Source of the DNA: Nocardioides sp. JS614
GTDB lineage: Bacteria; Actinomycetota; Actinomycetes; Propionibacteriales; Nocardioidaceae
Reading direction: 5' to 3'
NCBI RefSeq assembly: GCF_000015265.1
Contig: NC_008699.1
Span: forward strand, 2,728,001-2,792,000
Length of the DNA: 64,000 bases
This document shows, in pieces, positions 18,208 through 26,188 of the stretch; position 1 is the stretch's first letter, and each line of letters begins with the position of its first letter. The translations under genes and the position numbers were made by a program. The notes under the pieces are model-generated. The model had not been told where the DNA came from and made no database searches. It saw only the letters and a program-made list of their open reading frames with translations.

Positions 18208-18564
18208 TCAGCGGCGGAACAGGCCGGAGATGCCTGATCCGACCGCTCCGACGGCGGGAGCGATCAGGGTCAGGGCGGTCTTCTTCGACACGGTCCCGTC
18301 CTGCATGGCCAGGTAGCCGGTGGCGGCGTCCGCGGCGTCCACCAGGATGCCGGCGAGCACCAGGTTGCGGCGTGAGGTGTCGCGGGCCAGCAGGGTGACC
18401 AGGCCGAGCGCGACCTCGCGGGAGCCGAAGAGCCGGGTGAGGTAGGGCAGCTGCGGGTTGGTCGCCGGGTCGAGCTGGAACAGCTTGACGGCGAGGCCGG
18501 GGTTCGCGAGCGCCACGGCCCCGACCGCGACTCGACCGAGGGACAGACCGATCACTGGGTTCAT
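18208..18564 (-). CDS. small membrane protein, DUF4267-like
   Basis: 118-residue hydrophobic protein with three or four membrane segments. Landmarks are GRVAVGAVALANPGLAVKLF near the N-terminus, PYLTRLFGSREVALGL in the middle and VDAADAATGYLAM. This pattern resembles DUF4267-type actinobacterial membrane proteins; no function is known. ATG 18564 is supported by TAGCGT ending 7 nt upstream on the minus strand. It converges with the TauE gene across palindrome copy 1 and diverges from the nitroreductase gene. Confidence 0.75.
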   Translation of the reverse strand: MNPVIGLSLGRVAVGAVALANPGLAVKLFQLDPATNPQLPYLTRLFGSREVALGLVTLLARDTSRRNLVLAGILVDAADAATGYLAMQDGTVSKKTALTLIAPAVGAVGSGISGLFRR

Positions 18565-18571
18565 GGCGGGC

Positions 18572-18577
18572 ACGCTA
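18572..18577 (-). promoter_or_regulatory. -10 box TAGCGT of the DUF4267-like gene
   Basis: Minus-strand TAGCGT, 7 nt before ATG 18564. The divergent nitroreductase gene has CAGGCT at 18605-18610, also 6 nt from its ATG. Confidence 0.45.
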
Positions 18578-18616
18578 TCGCTCGCCCTGGCCGGGGCTCC
18601 GTGACAGGCTCGACGC

Positions 18617-19327
18617 ATGGACCTGTACGACGTCATGCGGACCACCCCGGCGGTCCGCGAGTTCACCGACGACCCGCTGCCGGACGAGACGCTGCACCGG
18701 ATCCTCGACCACGCCCGGTTCGCGCCGAGCGGCGGGAATCGCCAGGGCACCCGGGTCATCGTGGTCCGCGACCAGGAGACCCGGCGCCGGCTGGCTGAGC
18801 TGAACGGCCCCGCGGTGCGCCGCTACGTCGCGCAGTCGAAGGCCGGCCAGAGCCCCTGGAACCCGCTCGAGGCGCCGGCCCCCACCGCCGAGGAGATCGC
18901 GGCGACCGCGGTCCCCGAGGCGTTCACCGCCCCGCTGCTGACCGCCGGCGCGGTGCTCGTGGTGTGCGTCGACCTGGCGCTCGTCGCCGCTATGGACCAG
19001 GACCTGGACCGCGTCGGGCTGGTCTCCGGCGCCTCGGTCTACCCGCTGGTGTGGAACATCCTGCTGGCCGCACGCAACGAGGGGTACGGCGGCACCATCA
19101 CCACGATGGCCGTCGCCCAGGAGGACCGGGTCAAGGAGCTGCTCGGCATCCCCGAGCGGTTCGCGCTCGCCGCGGTCGTGCCGTTGGGCCGGCCGGTCCG
19201 CGAGGTCACCCGGCTGCGCCGCCACCCGGTGGAGGAGCTCGCGTCCCTGGAGAGGTTCGACGGCGAGCCGCTCCGGTCGCCGGATCAGGCGCCGGGCGTC
19301 GAGCCTGGCTCCCCGGAGCCCAGGTAG
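18617..19327 (+). CDS. nitroreductase family protein
   Basis: 236-residue FMN-dependent nitroreductase-fold enzyme. The N-terminus MDLYDVMRTTPAVREFTDDPLPDETLHRIL and ARFAPSGGNRQGTRV (FMN phosphate contacts) are diagnostic, and the C-terminal half shows NILLAARNEGYGGTI, where the family has GLG or GYG around the flavin. Such enzymes reduce nitro groups, quinones or flavins with NAD(P)H; the physiological substrate is unknown. The tail is long and polar and overlaps the convergent alpha/beta hydrolase gene by 43 bp, so the two transcripts are antisense at their 3' ends. Confidence 0.85.
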   Translation: MDLYDVMRTTPAVREFTDDPLPDETLHRILDHARFAPSGGNRQGTRVIVVRDQETRRRLAELNGPAVRRYVAQSKAGQSPWNPLEAPAPTAEEIAATAVPEAFTAPLLTAGAVLVVCVDLALVAAMDQDLDRVGLVSGASVYPLVWNILLAARNEGYGGTITTMAVAQEDRVKELLGIPERFALAAVVPLGRPVREVTRLRRHPVEELASLERFDGEPLRSPDQAPGVEPGSPEPR

Positions 19328-20277
19328 GCCGCCGCCCAACGCTCGAGCTCGGCGTACGCCTGGGCGCGGGGCTCCGGCAGCGAGAGGACGACGTCGTGGC
19401 GGGCGCCCTCGATCGCGATGTAGGTCACGTGCCGGCCCAGGGCCACGGCCCAGCGGCGGATCTGGGGCACCTCGAGGACGGTGTCGAAGTTGTGGACGTC
19501 CGGGCCCATCTCCTTGGGCCAGTGCGTCCCGCCGGAGGACAGCACCAGCACCGGGCAGCCCACCTCCAGGCCGCGGTGCAGGGCGTCGTGGCCGAGCCGG
19601 ATCGCCCGGAGCCAGCCGAAGTAGACCGGCCCGGGGTCGATCGGCTTCCACTCGGTGTTGAAGTCCCACTCGCCCTCGTGGTCGATGTGGAGGCTGCGGG
19701 CGTAGAAGCCCTCGACCTTGCGGGGGACGATCCGCTTCGGCTGCCGCGATCCCACCCGCTTGACGACCTGGGTGCCGAGAGTCCGGATCATCAGGCCGCC
19801 CTGCATGTCCAGCCAGGGGGAGTTCAGCACCATGCCGTCGAGAGCGGGCCGCCGGGCATCGGCCCAGAGGGCGACGATGAGCCCGCCGGTCGAGTGCGCG
19901 CTCACCACCACGTGGTCGTGCGCGTCCCGCTCCACGATCCGGTGCCAGGCCGCGTCGAGGTCGGCGAAGTAGGACCGCAGGTCGGTCACGTAGTTCGGGG
20001 TCTGGTGCGGCCGGATCGAGCGGCCGTACTTGCGCAGGTCGATCGCGTAGAAGTCGTAGCCGCGCTCGTTCCACCACTCGGCGTACTGGGTCTGGAAGAA
20101 GTAGTCCGCGAACCCGTGGACGTGCAGGACCGCGCGGCCGGTCCGCCGCTCGGCCCGGCGTACGACGAGGGTCGCGACGACCGGGCCCTCCTCGTCCGGC
20201 GGCAGGCCGATGGTCTCGGCCAGGTAGGCCTCGCCCAGGACGTCGGGGTGGAGCTCGTCGAAGGCGCCACTGGTCAT
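19285..20277 (-). CDS. alpha/beta hydrolase, lipase-like
   Basis: 330-residue alpha/beta hydrolase. The nucleophile elbow is SAHSTGGL (Ser in HSTGG), and the oxyanion region is LHVHGFADYFFQ (HGF). The acid residue is likely in VLVLSSGGTHWPKE and the catalytic His in IEGARHDVV near the C-terminus. The alternative start at 20394 would run through the upstream gene. ATG 20277 overlaps the stop of the glycerophosphodiesterase gene (ATGA), so the two are translationally coupled. Context next to a phosphodiesterase suggests action on lipid-derived esters. No signal peptide is present. Confidence 0.85.
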   Translation of the reverse strand: MTSGAFDELHPDVLGEAYLAETIGLPPDEEGPVVATLVVRRAERRTGRAVLHVHGFADYFFQTQYAEWWNERGYDFYAIDLRKYGRSIRPHQTPNYVTDLRSYFADLDAAWHRIVERDAHDHVVVSAHSTGGLIVALWADARRPALDGMVLNSPWLDMQGGLMIRTLGTQVVKRVGSRQPKRIVPRKVEGFYARSLHIDHEGEWDFNTEWKPIDPGPVYFGWLRAIRLGHDALHRGLEVGCPVLVLSSGGTHWPKEMGPDVHNFDTVLEVPQIRRWAVALGRHVTYIAIEGARHDVVLSLPEPRAQAYAELERWAAAYLGSGEPGSTPGA

Positions 20278-20939
20278 GCGCGCAGTCTTCCAGCCCGCAG
20301 GTCGAGCGCGACCTGTGGTTGGTTCGTGGTGACCAGCCAGGCGCGGCCCGGCCGCATCCAGTGGGCCAGCGAGCGCGGGGTGTCCACCGTCCACACGACC
20401 AGCGGCAGCCGGTGTCGGCGGGCGAAGCGGCGCACCCGGAGCCGGGCGAGCCAGTGGTGCGCGACCACCACGTTGGCGCCCGCAGCCCGGTAGCGGACTC
20501 CGGGGAACAGCTCGGACGCGCGCACCCGGATCGCGTGCCAGAGCGAGAACCCCTTCACCCCCTGCCCCAGCGAGAGCCCCACCTGGAGGTCGTGGCCCTC
20601 GCGGTCGGCCCAGGCGCGCAGCGCGCGCACGGCCTCGTCGTGGTGGGTGGTGACCAGCAGCCGGTCCGTGCCGAGGCGCGCGATCGCCTCGGTGACGATC
20701 GGGATCTCGCCGCCGCGCAGCTTGAGGTCGAGGTGGGCCCGGGCCCGTCCGGCGAGCAGCGCGAGCGCCTCGTCGTAGCGCAGGGTGCCCGCCGGCGGAT
20801 CGTCGACCAGGTCGTGCAGCAGCACGAGTGAGCCGTCGGCGATGCGCTGCACGTCGAACTCGACGTAGTCGGCCCCGAGCGCGATCGCGGCCTCGATCGC
20901 CGCGTGGGTGAGGCAGCGGTGCGCGCTGACCAGGGTCAT
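20274..20939 (-). CDS. glycerophosphodiester phosphodiesterase
   Basis: 221-residue GDPD enzyme hydrolysing glycerophosphodiesters to glycerol 3-phosphate and an alcohol such as choline or ethanolamine. The TIM-barrel signature is in order: SAHRCLTHAAIEA (HR pair), DYVEFDVQRIADGSLVLLHD (E-x-D metal ligands and catalytic His), HLDLK and VVWTVDTPRSLAHWM. It lacks a signal peptide, so it acts in the cytoplasm. It is coupled to the downstream hydrolase and lies 19 nt after the gamma-glutamyl hydrolase gene, which makes lipid-derived ethanolamine or choline a reasonable link to the neighbouring catabolic genes (inference). Confidence 0.9.
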   Translation of the reverse strand: MTLVSAHRCLTHAAIEAAIALGADYVEFDVQRIADGSLVLLHDLVDDPPAGTLRYDEALALLAGRARAHLDLKLRGGEIPIVTEAIARLGTDRLLVTTHHDEAVRALRAWADREGHDLQVGLSLGQGVKGFSLWHAIRVRASELFPGVRYRAAGANVVVAHHWLARLRVRRFARRHRLPLVVWTVDTPRSLAHWMRPGRAWLVTTNQPQVALDLRAGRLRA

Positions 20940-20958
20940 CGGGTGCTCATCGGGCGGG

Positions 20959-21672
20959 TCATCGCTCCTGGGCGTACGTCGCAGCCGCGCGCACCAGCCC
21001 CGCGAGCAGCCCGACGTCCGCGGCGGTCTCGGGGTGCCACTGGACCCCGACCACGAACCGGTCGCCCGCCCGCTCGATCGCCTCGAGGGTCCCGTCAGCG
21101 GCGTGCGCGGCGCCGACGAAGCCGGGGTGCTCGCCCACCGACTGGTGGTGGTGGCAGTTCACCGTCACCTGCTCGCCCAGCAGTCCTGCGACGCGGGTCC
21201 CGGGGGTGGTCGCCACCTCGACGGCGCCGAACTCGTCGCCACCCGGACTGTGTCCCTCGTGACCGACCAGGTCGGGGACGTGCTGCTCGAGCGTGCCGCC
21301 CGCGTGCACGGCCAGCACCTGCATGCCGCGGCACACGCCCAGCACCGGCAGCCCGGCCGCGTCAGCAGCGTCCAGGAGCGCGACCTCCCAGGCATCCCGG
21401 TCCGGTCGCCAGCCGGCGGTCCGGGGGTGCGGGTCGGCGCCGTACCGCCCGGGGTCGACGTCCGCACCGCCGCTGACGACCAGCCCGTCGAGCCGGGCGA
21501 CCAGCGCGTCGGCGGCCTCCGGACGGCCGACGGGTGGGAGCAGCACCGGCACGCCGCCGGTCTCCTCGACCGCGGCGGCGTACTGCGTGGGGAGCAGGTC
21601 GGCGCGCTGGCGCCAGACCCCCCACGCCGCCTCCTCGCGGTAGGTGGTCAGGCCGATGACCGGGGCGACCAC
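20959..21672 (-). CDS. gamma-glutamyl hydrolase, PuuD-type class I amidotransferase
   Basis: 237-residue class I glutamine-amidotransferase-like hydrolase of the PuuD type, which releases glutamate from a gamma-glutamylated intermediate. The nucleophile is Cys114 in GVCRGMQVL, and the triad is completed by His213 and Glu215 in WHPE. SGGADVDPGRYG and NCHHHQSV are family landmarks. GTG 21672 starts 1 nt after the stop of the SDR gene, so the unit is an operon with the SDR, aldehyde dehydrogenase and GlnA-like genes. By position it matches Rv2859c next to M. tuberculosis glnA4. Confidence 0.9.
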   Translation of the reverse strand: MVAPVIGLTTYREEAAWGVWRQRADLLPTQYAAAVEETGGVPVLLPPVGRPEAADALVARLDGLVVSGGADVDPGRYGADPHPRTAGWRPDRDAWEVALLDAADAAGLPVLGVCRGMQVLAVHAGGTLEQHVPDLVGHEGHSPGGDEFGAVEVATTPGTRVAGLLGEQVTVNCHHHQSVGEHPGFVGAAHAADGTLEAIERAGDRFVVGVQWHPETAADVGLLAGLVRAAATYAQER

Positions 21673-21673
21673 G

Positions 21674-22453
21674 TCAGAGCGGGGTGACGTAGGCGCCGGA
21701 GATGCCGCCGTCGACCAGGAACGTGCTCGCGGTCATGAACGAGGAGTCGTCCGAGGCGAGGAACAGCACCGCCGACGCCATCTCCTCGGGCTCCCCGAAC
21801 CGCCCCATCGGCACGTGCACGAGCCGTCGGGCGGCCCGCTCGGCGTCCTTGGCGAACAGCTCCTGCAGCAGCGGCGTGTTCACCGGTCCCGGGCACAGCG
21901 CGTTGACCCGCACCCCCTGGCGCGCGAACTGGACGCCGAGCTCCCGGGTCATCGACAGCACCCCGCCCTTCGACGCCGAGTAGGAGATCTGGCTGGTCGC
22001 GGCCCCCATCACCGCGACGAACGACGCCGTGTTGATGATCGAGCCCCGGCCCTGCTCGAGCATGTGGGGGAGGGCGGCCTTGCAGCACAGGTAGACCGAG
22101 GTCAGGTTGACCTCCTGCACCTTGCGCCAGGCGTCCAGGTCGGTGTCCAGGATCGAGTCGTCCTCCGGCGGGCTGATGCCGGCGTTGTTGAACGCGATGT
22201 CGACCGACCCGTAGGCGTCCTTCGCGGTCTGGAACAGCGCGTCGACCTGCTCCTTGCTGGTGACGTCGACGTGGACGTACGTCGCCACGTCTGCGCCGCC
22301 CAGCTGCTCGACCAGCTGGTGCCCCCGCGCGTCGTCGATGTCCCCGATGACGACCTTCGCGCCCTCCTGGACGAAGCGCTGCACCGTCGCGAGACCGATG
22401 CCGGAGCAGCCGCCGGTGATGACCGCGACCCGGCCCTGGATGCGTCCTGTCAC
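21674..22453 (-). CDS. SDR-family dehydrogenase
   Basis: 259-residue short-chain dehydrogenase. It has the NAD site TGGCSGIG, NNAG, a catalytic Ser in NTASFVAVMG, YSASK and the terminal STFLVDGGISGAYVTPL. In this operon it sits where an enzyme oxidising the gamma-glutamylated intermediate to an aldehyde is needed. In polyamine (Puu) pathways that step is done by an amine oxidase; an alcohol-oxidising SDR instead suggests an amino alcohol such as ethanolamine (inference). It corresponds in position to Rv2857c of M. tuberculosis. GTG 22453 follows two strong hairpins, so it may be partly uncoupled from the upstream genes. Confidence 0.88.
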   Translation of the reverse strand: MTGRIQGRVAVITGGCSGIGLATVQRFVQEGAKVVIGDIDDARGHQLVEQLGGADVATYVHVDVTSKEQVDALFQTAKDAYGSVDIAFNNAGISPPEDDSILDTDLDAWRKVQEVNLTSVYLCCKAALPHMLEQGRGSIINTASFVAVMGAATSQISYSASKGGVLSMTRELGVQFARQGVRVNALCPGPVNTPLLQELFAKDAERAARRLVHVPMGRFGEPEEMASAVLFLASDDSSFMTASTFLVDGGISGAYVTPL

Positions 22454-22480
22454 TCTCTCGATCTCCTCACGGTTGGGGGT

Positions 22481-22499
22481 CTGGGGGCGGAGCCCCCAG
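22481..22499. terminator. GGGGCGGAGCCCC hairpin 1 of 2
   Basis: CTGGGGGC GGA GCCCCCAG, a perfect 8-bp GC stem with a GGA loop, between the aldehyde dehydrogenase and SDR genes (minus-strand transcription). No T-tract follows. Confidence 0.55.
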
Positions 22500-22507
22500 T
22501 GGGGGTA

Positions 22508-22527
22508 CTAGGGGCGGAGCCCCCTAG
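22508..22527. terminator. GGGGCGGAGCCCC hairpin 2 of 2, overlapping the aldC-like stop codon
   Basis: CTAGGGGC GGA GCCCCCTAG, a near-copy of hairpin 1, 8 nt away. Its left part in minus orientation contains the TAG stop of the aldehyde dehydrogenase gene. The tandem pair could attenuate transcription into the SDR gene or protect upstream mRNA. Confidence 0.55.
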
Positions 22528-23903
22528 TGTGCAATGAAGACGTTCTTCTCCTCGGTGAACGCCATCGGCGCGTCCGGGCCGAGCTCACGCCCGAGCCCGG
22601 ACTGCTTGTAGCCGCCGAACGGGGTCCAGTACCGCACGGAGGAGTGGGAGTTCACGCTGAGGTTGCCGGCCTCGACGGCGCGGGCGACCCGCAGACCCCG
22701 GCCGAGGTCGCTGGTGAAGATCGAGCCGGACAGCCCGTACTCGGTGTCGTTCGCCTTCGCGACGGCGTCCGCGTCGTCGTCGAAGGGCATCACCGCGACG
22801 ACCGGCCCGAAGACCTCCTCGCGCCAGATCCGGGTGGCGGGGTCGTCGACGGTGACCACCGAGGGCGGCACCCAGAAGCCCTCGGCCACAGGGCCGCCGG
22901 GGACCGACCCGGCGAAGGCGACCTCGACCTCGTCGAGGTAGCCGGTGACCGCGGCCTTCTGCTGCGCCGAGATGAGCGGGCCCATCTCGCTGGCCTCGTC
23001 ACCGGGATCGAGGACCCGCAGGCCCTCCACGGCCGGCTGGAGCTTGCTCAGGAACTCGTCATAGGCCGAGCGCTCCACGAGGATCCGCGAGCGGGCGCAG
23101 CAGTCCTGGCCGGCGTTGTCGAAGACGGCGTACGGCGCGCTCGCGGCCGCCGCGTCGATGTCGGCGTCGGCGAAGACGATGTTGGCGCTCTTGCCGCCGA
23201 GCTCGAGCGTCACCCGCTTCACCTGCTCGGCGCAGCCGGCCATGATCCGCTTGCCGACCTCGGTCGAGCCCGTGAAGCACACCTTGCGGACCAGGGGATG
23301 GGTCACGAACCGCTCGCCCACCACCGAGCCCTTGCCGGCCACCACGGACAGCACGTGCTCGGGCAGTCCGGCCTCCAGGGCGAGCTCGCCGATCCGGAGC
23401 GCGGTGAGCGGTGTGAGCTCGGCCGGCTTCAGGACGACGGTGTTTCCGGCCGCCAAGGCCGGAGCGAAGCCCCAGCCGGCGATCGGCATCGGGAAGTTCC
23501 ACGGCACGATGATCCCGACGACGCCGAGCGGCTCGTGGAACGTGACGTCGACCCCGCCCGGCACCGGGATCTGGCGGCCGAAGAGCCGTTCCGGGGCGCC
23601 GGCGTAGTAGTTGAGGCAGTCACGGACGTTGCCGGCCTCCCACCGGGCGTTGCCCCAGGTGTGCCCGGCGTTGCGGACCTCCAGCTCGGCGAGCTCGTCG
23701 ACGTGTGCGTCGACGACGGCCGCGAAGCGGCGGAGCAGGCCGGCGCGCTCACCGGGGGGCAGCGCCCTCCACGCCGGGAACGCGGCATGCGCGCTCTCGA
23801 TCGCGGCGTCCGCATCCGCCAGGGACGCCAGCGGGACCTCGGTGACCGGCGCGGCGGTCGCGGGGTTGAGGACGACATGCCGGTCGGTGCGGGTCTCGGT
23901 CAC
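22524..23903 (-). CDS. aldehyde dehydrogenase (AldC-like)
   Basis: 459-residue NAD(P)-dependent aldehyde dehydrogenase. It carries PWNFP (Asn136), the coenzyme loop FTGSTEVGK, catalytic Glu234 in LELGGKSANIVF and the catalytic Cys268 in NAGQDCCARSR. It should oxidise the gamma-glutamylated aldehyde to the acid before hydrolysis. GTG 23903 begins directly after the TAA stop of the GlnA-like gene, with no spacer. In M. tuberculosis the gene at this position near glnA4 is aldC (Rv2858c). The stop codon lies inside a tandem hairpin. Confidence 0.9.
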   Translation of the reverse strand: MTETRTDRHVVLNPATAAPVTEVPLASLADADAAIESAHAAFPAWRALPPGERAGLLRRFAAVVDAHVDELAELEVRNAGHTWGNARWEAGNVRDCLNYYAGAPERLFGRQIPVPGGVDVTFHEPLGVVGIIVPWNFPMPIAGWGFAPALAAGNTVVLKPAELTPLTALRIGELALEAGLPEHVLSVVAGKGSVVGERFVTHPLVRKVCFTGSTEVGKRIMAGCAEQVKRVTLELGGKSANIVFADADIDAAAASAPYAVFDNAGQDCCARSRILVERSAYDEFLSKLQPAVEGLRVLDPGDEASEMGPLISAQQKAAVTGYLDEVEVAFAGSVPGGPVAEGFWVPPSVVTVDDPATRIWREEVFGPVVAVMPFDDDADAVAKANDTEYGLSGSIFTSDLGRGLRVARAVEAGNLSVNSHSSVRYWTPFGGYKQSGLGRELGPDAPMAFTEEKNVFIAH

Positions 23904-25298
23904 TTACAGCCTCTCGAATCCACGGCGGAGCTCCCAGTCGGTGACGGCGGCGTTGTACGCCGCGAGCTCCACCTCCGCCATGTTGACGTAGTGGTCCACG
24001 ACGTCGTCACCCAGGGCGGCGCGTGCCACGGCCGACCCCGCGAACCGGTCCCGCGCCTCCGTCATCGTGCGCGGCACCTGCGGCCGGCCCGACGTGTAGG
24101 CGTTGCCGACGAGCTCGTCCTCGAGCGGGAGCTCGTTCTCGATGCCGTGCAGCCCGCCGGCCACCATCGCGGCCAGGGCGAGGTAGGGGTTCACGTCGGC
24201 GCCGGGGATCCGGTTCTCCATCCGCGCGGACGCGCCGTGGCCGACGAGCCGGACCGCACAGGTGCGGTTGTCCAGCCCCCAGGCGATCGTGGTCGGAGCG
24301 AACGAGCCGTCGGCGAACCGCTTGTAGGAGTTGATGTTCGGCGCGTACAGCAGCGTGAAGTCCGGGATCGTGGCCAGCACGCCGGCGACGAACCTGTCGT
24401 ACAACGGCGTCCTGGTGCCGGTCTCGCGGTCCCAGAAGACCAGGGAGCCGTCCCGACCGCGCAGGGACAGGTGGATGTGGCAGGAGCTGCCCTCGCGCTG
24501 GTTGTACTTCGCCATGAAGGTGATCGCCTTCCCCTGCTGGGCGGCGATCTCCTTCGCGGCAGTCTTGTAGACCGCGTGGTTGTCCGCGGTGGTGAGCGCG
24601 TCGGCGTACAGGAAACCGACCTCGTGCTGGCCCAAGTTGCACTCGCCCTTGGCGCCCTCGACGTCCAGGCCCGCCGCGTACATGTGGTTGCGCAAGGCCC
24701 TGAGCAGGGGTTCGACCCGGCTGGTCCCGAGGATCGAGTAGTCGACGTTGTACTGGTTCGACGGGACCAGGTCCCGGTAGCCGTCCGCGTGCGCCTGCTC
24801 GTAGGTCGTGTCGAACGCGATGAACTCGAGCTCGGTGCCGGCCAGGGCCGTCCAGCCGTGCTCCGCGCACCGGTCGAGCTGGCGGCGCAGGATGCCCCGC
24901 GGGGACTGGGTGACCGGCGAGTCGTCGGGCCAGACCAGGTCGCACTGGATCATCGCCGTCGCGGGGAGGTGCGTGAGGACGCGGATGGTGCGCTCGTCGA
25001 GCCGGAACTCCATGTCGCCGTAGCCCTTCTCCCACGAGGAGTTGGCGTAGCCGTCGACGGTGTTCATGTCCACGTCCACCGCGAGCAGGTAGTTGCAGCC
25101 CTCGGTGCCATGGCGGGCCACGTGCTCGACGAAGTACTTCCCGTGCAGCCGCTTGCCCTGGAGCCGCCCCTGCATGTCGGTCATCGCGACGACCACGGTG
25201 TCGATCACGCCGCTCTCGATGCGGTCGACGAGCTGGTGCATCGTCAGGTGCCGGCTGTTGCGGAGCCCGGACTCGTCCTGGGTCTCGTTCTGGGCCAA
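23904..25298 (-). CDS. glutamine-synthetase-like gamma-glutamyl ligase (GlnA4-like)
   Basis: 464-residue member of the glutamine synthetase superfamily. It has TDMQGRLQGKRLHG, the metal/ATP loops GTELEFIAFD and GECNLGQHEV (N-x-G-x-H-E), HIHLSLRGRDG and the C-terminal NRTCAVRLVGHG and ENRIPGADVNPYLALAAM. In this operon a gamma-glutamylamide synthetase for an amine or amino alcohol is more likely than ammonium assimilation. Streptomyces GlnA4 makes gamma-glutamylethanolamide. The first start is TTG 25298 with GGGGAAG upstream; ATG 25241 (residue 20) is an alternative. It lies 8 nt after the FadR-type regulator gene, so all are one operon. Confidence 0.88.
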   Translation of the reverse strand: MAQNETQDESGLRNSRHLTMHQLVDRIESGVIDTVVVAMTDMQGRLQGKRLHGKYFVEHVARHGTEGCNYLLAVDVDMNTVDGYANSSWEKGYGDMEFRLDERTIRVLTHLPATAMIQCDLVWPDDSPVTQSPRGILRRQLDRCAEHGWTALAGTELEFIAFDTTYEQAHADGYRDLVPSNQYNVDYSILGTSRVEPLLRALRNHMYAAGLDVEGAKGECNLGQHEVGFLYADALTTADNHAVYKTAAKEIAAQQGKAITFMAKYNQREGSSCHIHLSLRGRDGSLVFWDRETGTRTPLYDRFVAGVLATIPDFTLLYAPNINSYKRFADGSFAPTTIAWGLDNRTCAVRLVGHGASARMENRIPGADVNPYLALAAMVAGGLHGIENELPLEDELVGNAYTSGRPQVPRTMTEARDRFAGSAVARAALGDDVVDHYVNMAEVELAAYNAAVTDWELRRGFERL

Positions 25299-25306
25299 CG
25301 CTTCCC

Positions 25307-26053
25307 CTATCCCACGAGGCCGCGCAGGAGCGCGGCCGTGTCGTCGCAGTGCTCTTCCATGACTCGGCGGGCGCGATCGGCGTCCCCCGTGAGGATCGCC
25401 TTGACCAGCGCACCGTGCTGCCGGTCCGAGTGGGCGATGTTCCTGCCCAGGACCGGGATCGCCAGCAGCATCTCGTGCAGGGTGGCCTGCACAGACGTCA
25501 CGGCCTCGACCACTCGCGGCGAGTCGGCCAGGGACGCGACCGTCAGGTGGAACCGCGAGTCCGCTTGGCGGTGCGCAGCGGGCTTCCTGGCGGCGGTCAC
25601 CTCCGCGAGCGCAGCCTCCAGCCGGTCGCGTGCGGACGCGTCCAGGTCGGTGCGGGCCGCGAGGTACGCCGCGCCCGGCTCGACGATCCGCCGGAACTCG
25701 AGCGCGTCGAGCCAGTCCCGGCGTTGGGTCGCGGTGAGGCGCGCAGCCCGACGGCCGCTGGGGGAGCGGGCCTTGAGGGTGACGACGGTGCCACCTCCGC
25801 GCCCGCGCTTGGTCTCGACCAGCCCCGCCTCGCGCAGCGCCGCCATCGCCTCGCGGAGCGTCGCGCGCGAGACGGCCAGCTGCTCGGCGAGGTCACGCTC
25901 CGCGGGCAGCGTCGCGCCGAGCGGGTAGACACCCAGCCGGATCGCGGTCGCCAGCTGCTCGACGCACGCCTCGAACGCGTGGTGTCCGCGCACCGGACGC
26001 AGCACCGCGACAGGCAGGCGATCGTCGGGGGAGGCAGTCACGGGCTCAACCAT
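25307..26053 (-). CDS. FadR/GntR-family transcriptional regulator
   Basis: 248-residue GntR-family regulator of the FadR/FCD subgroup. The winged helix is at about residues 25-90 (LPAERDLAEQLAVSRATLREAMAALREAGLVETKRGRGGG), and the C-terminal helical FCD domain contains the metal/ligand residues ADSRFHLTVASLA and RQHGALVKAILTGDADRARRVMEEH. It is the first gene of the minus-strand gamma-glutamylation operon and diverges from the amino-acid permease gene. A near-perfect palindrome at 26086-26103 is its probable operator, which would let it control both directions. Confidence 0.92.
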   Translation of the reverse strand: MVEPVTASPDDRLPVAVLRPVRGHHAFEACVEQLATAIRLGVYPLGATLPAERDLAEQLAVSRATLREAMAALREAGLVETKRGRGGGTVVTLKARSPSGRRAARLTATQRRDWLDALEFRRIVEPGAAYLAARTDLDASARDRLEAALAEVTAARKPAAHRQADSRFHLTVASLADSPRVVEAVTSVQATLHEMLLAIPVLGRNIAHSDRQHGALVKAILTGDADRARRVMEEHCDDTAALLRGLVG

Positions 26054-26085
26054 CGACGCCCCCCAGGCGACCTGTCAATGCGCAA

Positions 26086-26103
26086 TGGTCTGAGTTCATA
26101 CCA
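26086..26103. promoter_or_regulatory. FadR-type operator candidate
   Basis: TGGTCTGAGTTCATACCA is an 18-bp inverted repeat with one mismatched pair, in the divergent intergenic region between the regulator and the permease. It is upstream of the permease -35 box and near the regulator start, as expected for autoregulation plus control of the permease. Confidence 0.55.
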
Positions 26104-26118
26104 ATTTTCCGGTGGCCA

Positions 26119-26148
26119 TTTACACCCGGATCGGGTCGGGTCTAGCGT
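26119..26148 (+). promoter_or_regulatory. promoter of the permease transcript (TTTACA / TAGCGT)
   Basis: TTTACA (26119-26124) and TAGCGT (26143-26148) are separated by 18 bp, followed by a short leader with GGAAGGTG as ribosome-binding site for ATG 26189. Confidence 0.5.
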
Positions 26149-26188
26149 CCGTTCACATTCGCACGATCCTCCCCCCGGAAGGTGTCGC

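Noticed and set aside
23904..25298. Calling the GS-like protein the housekeeping glutamine synthetase
   Set aside because: Operon context with aldehyde dehydrogenase, SDR and PuuD-type hydrolase points to a gamma-glutamylamide ligase. No GlnB/GlnE neighbour is seen.
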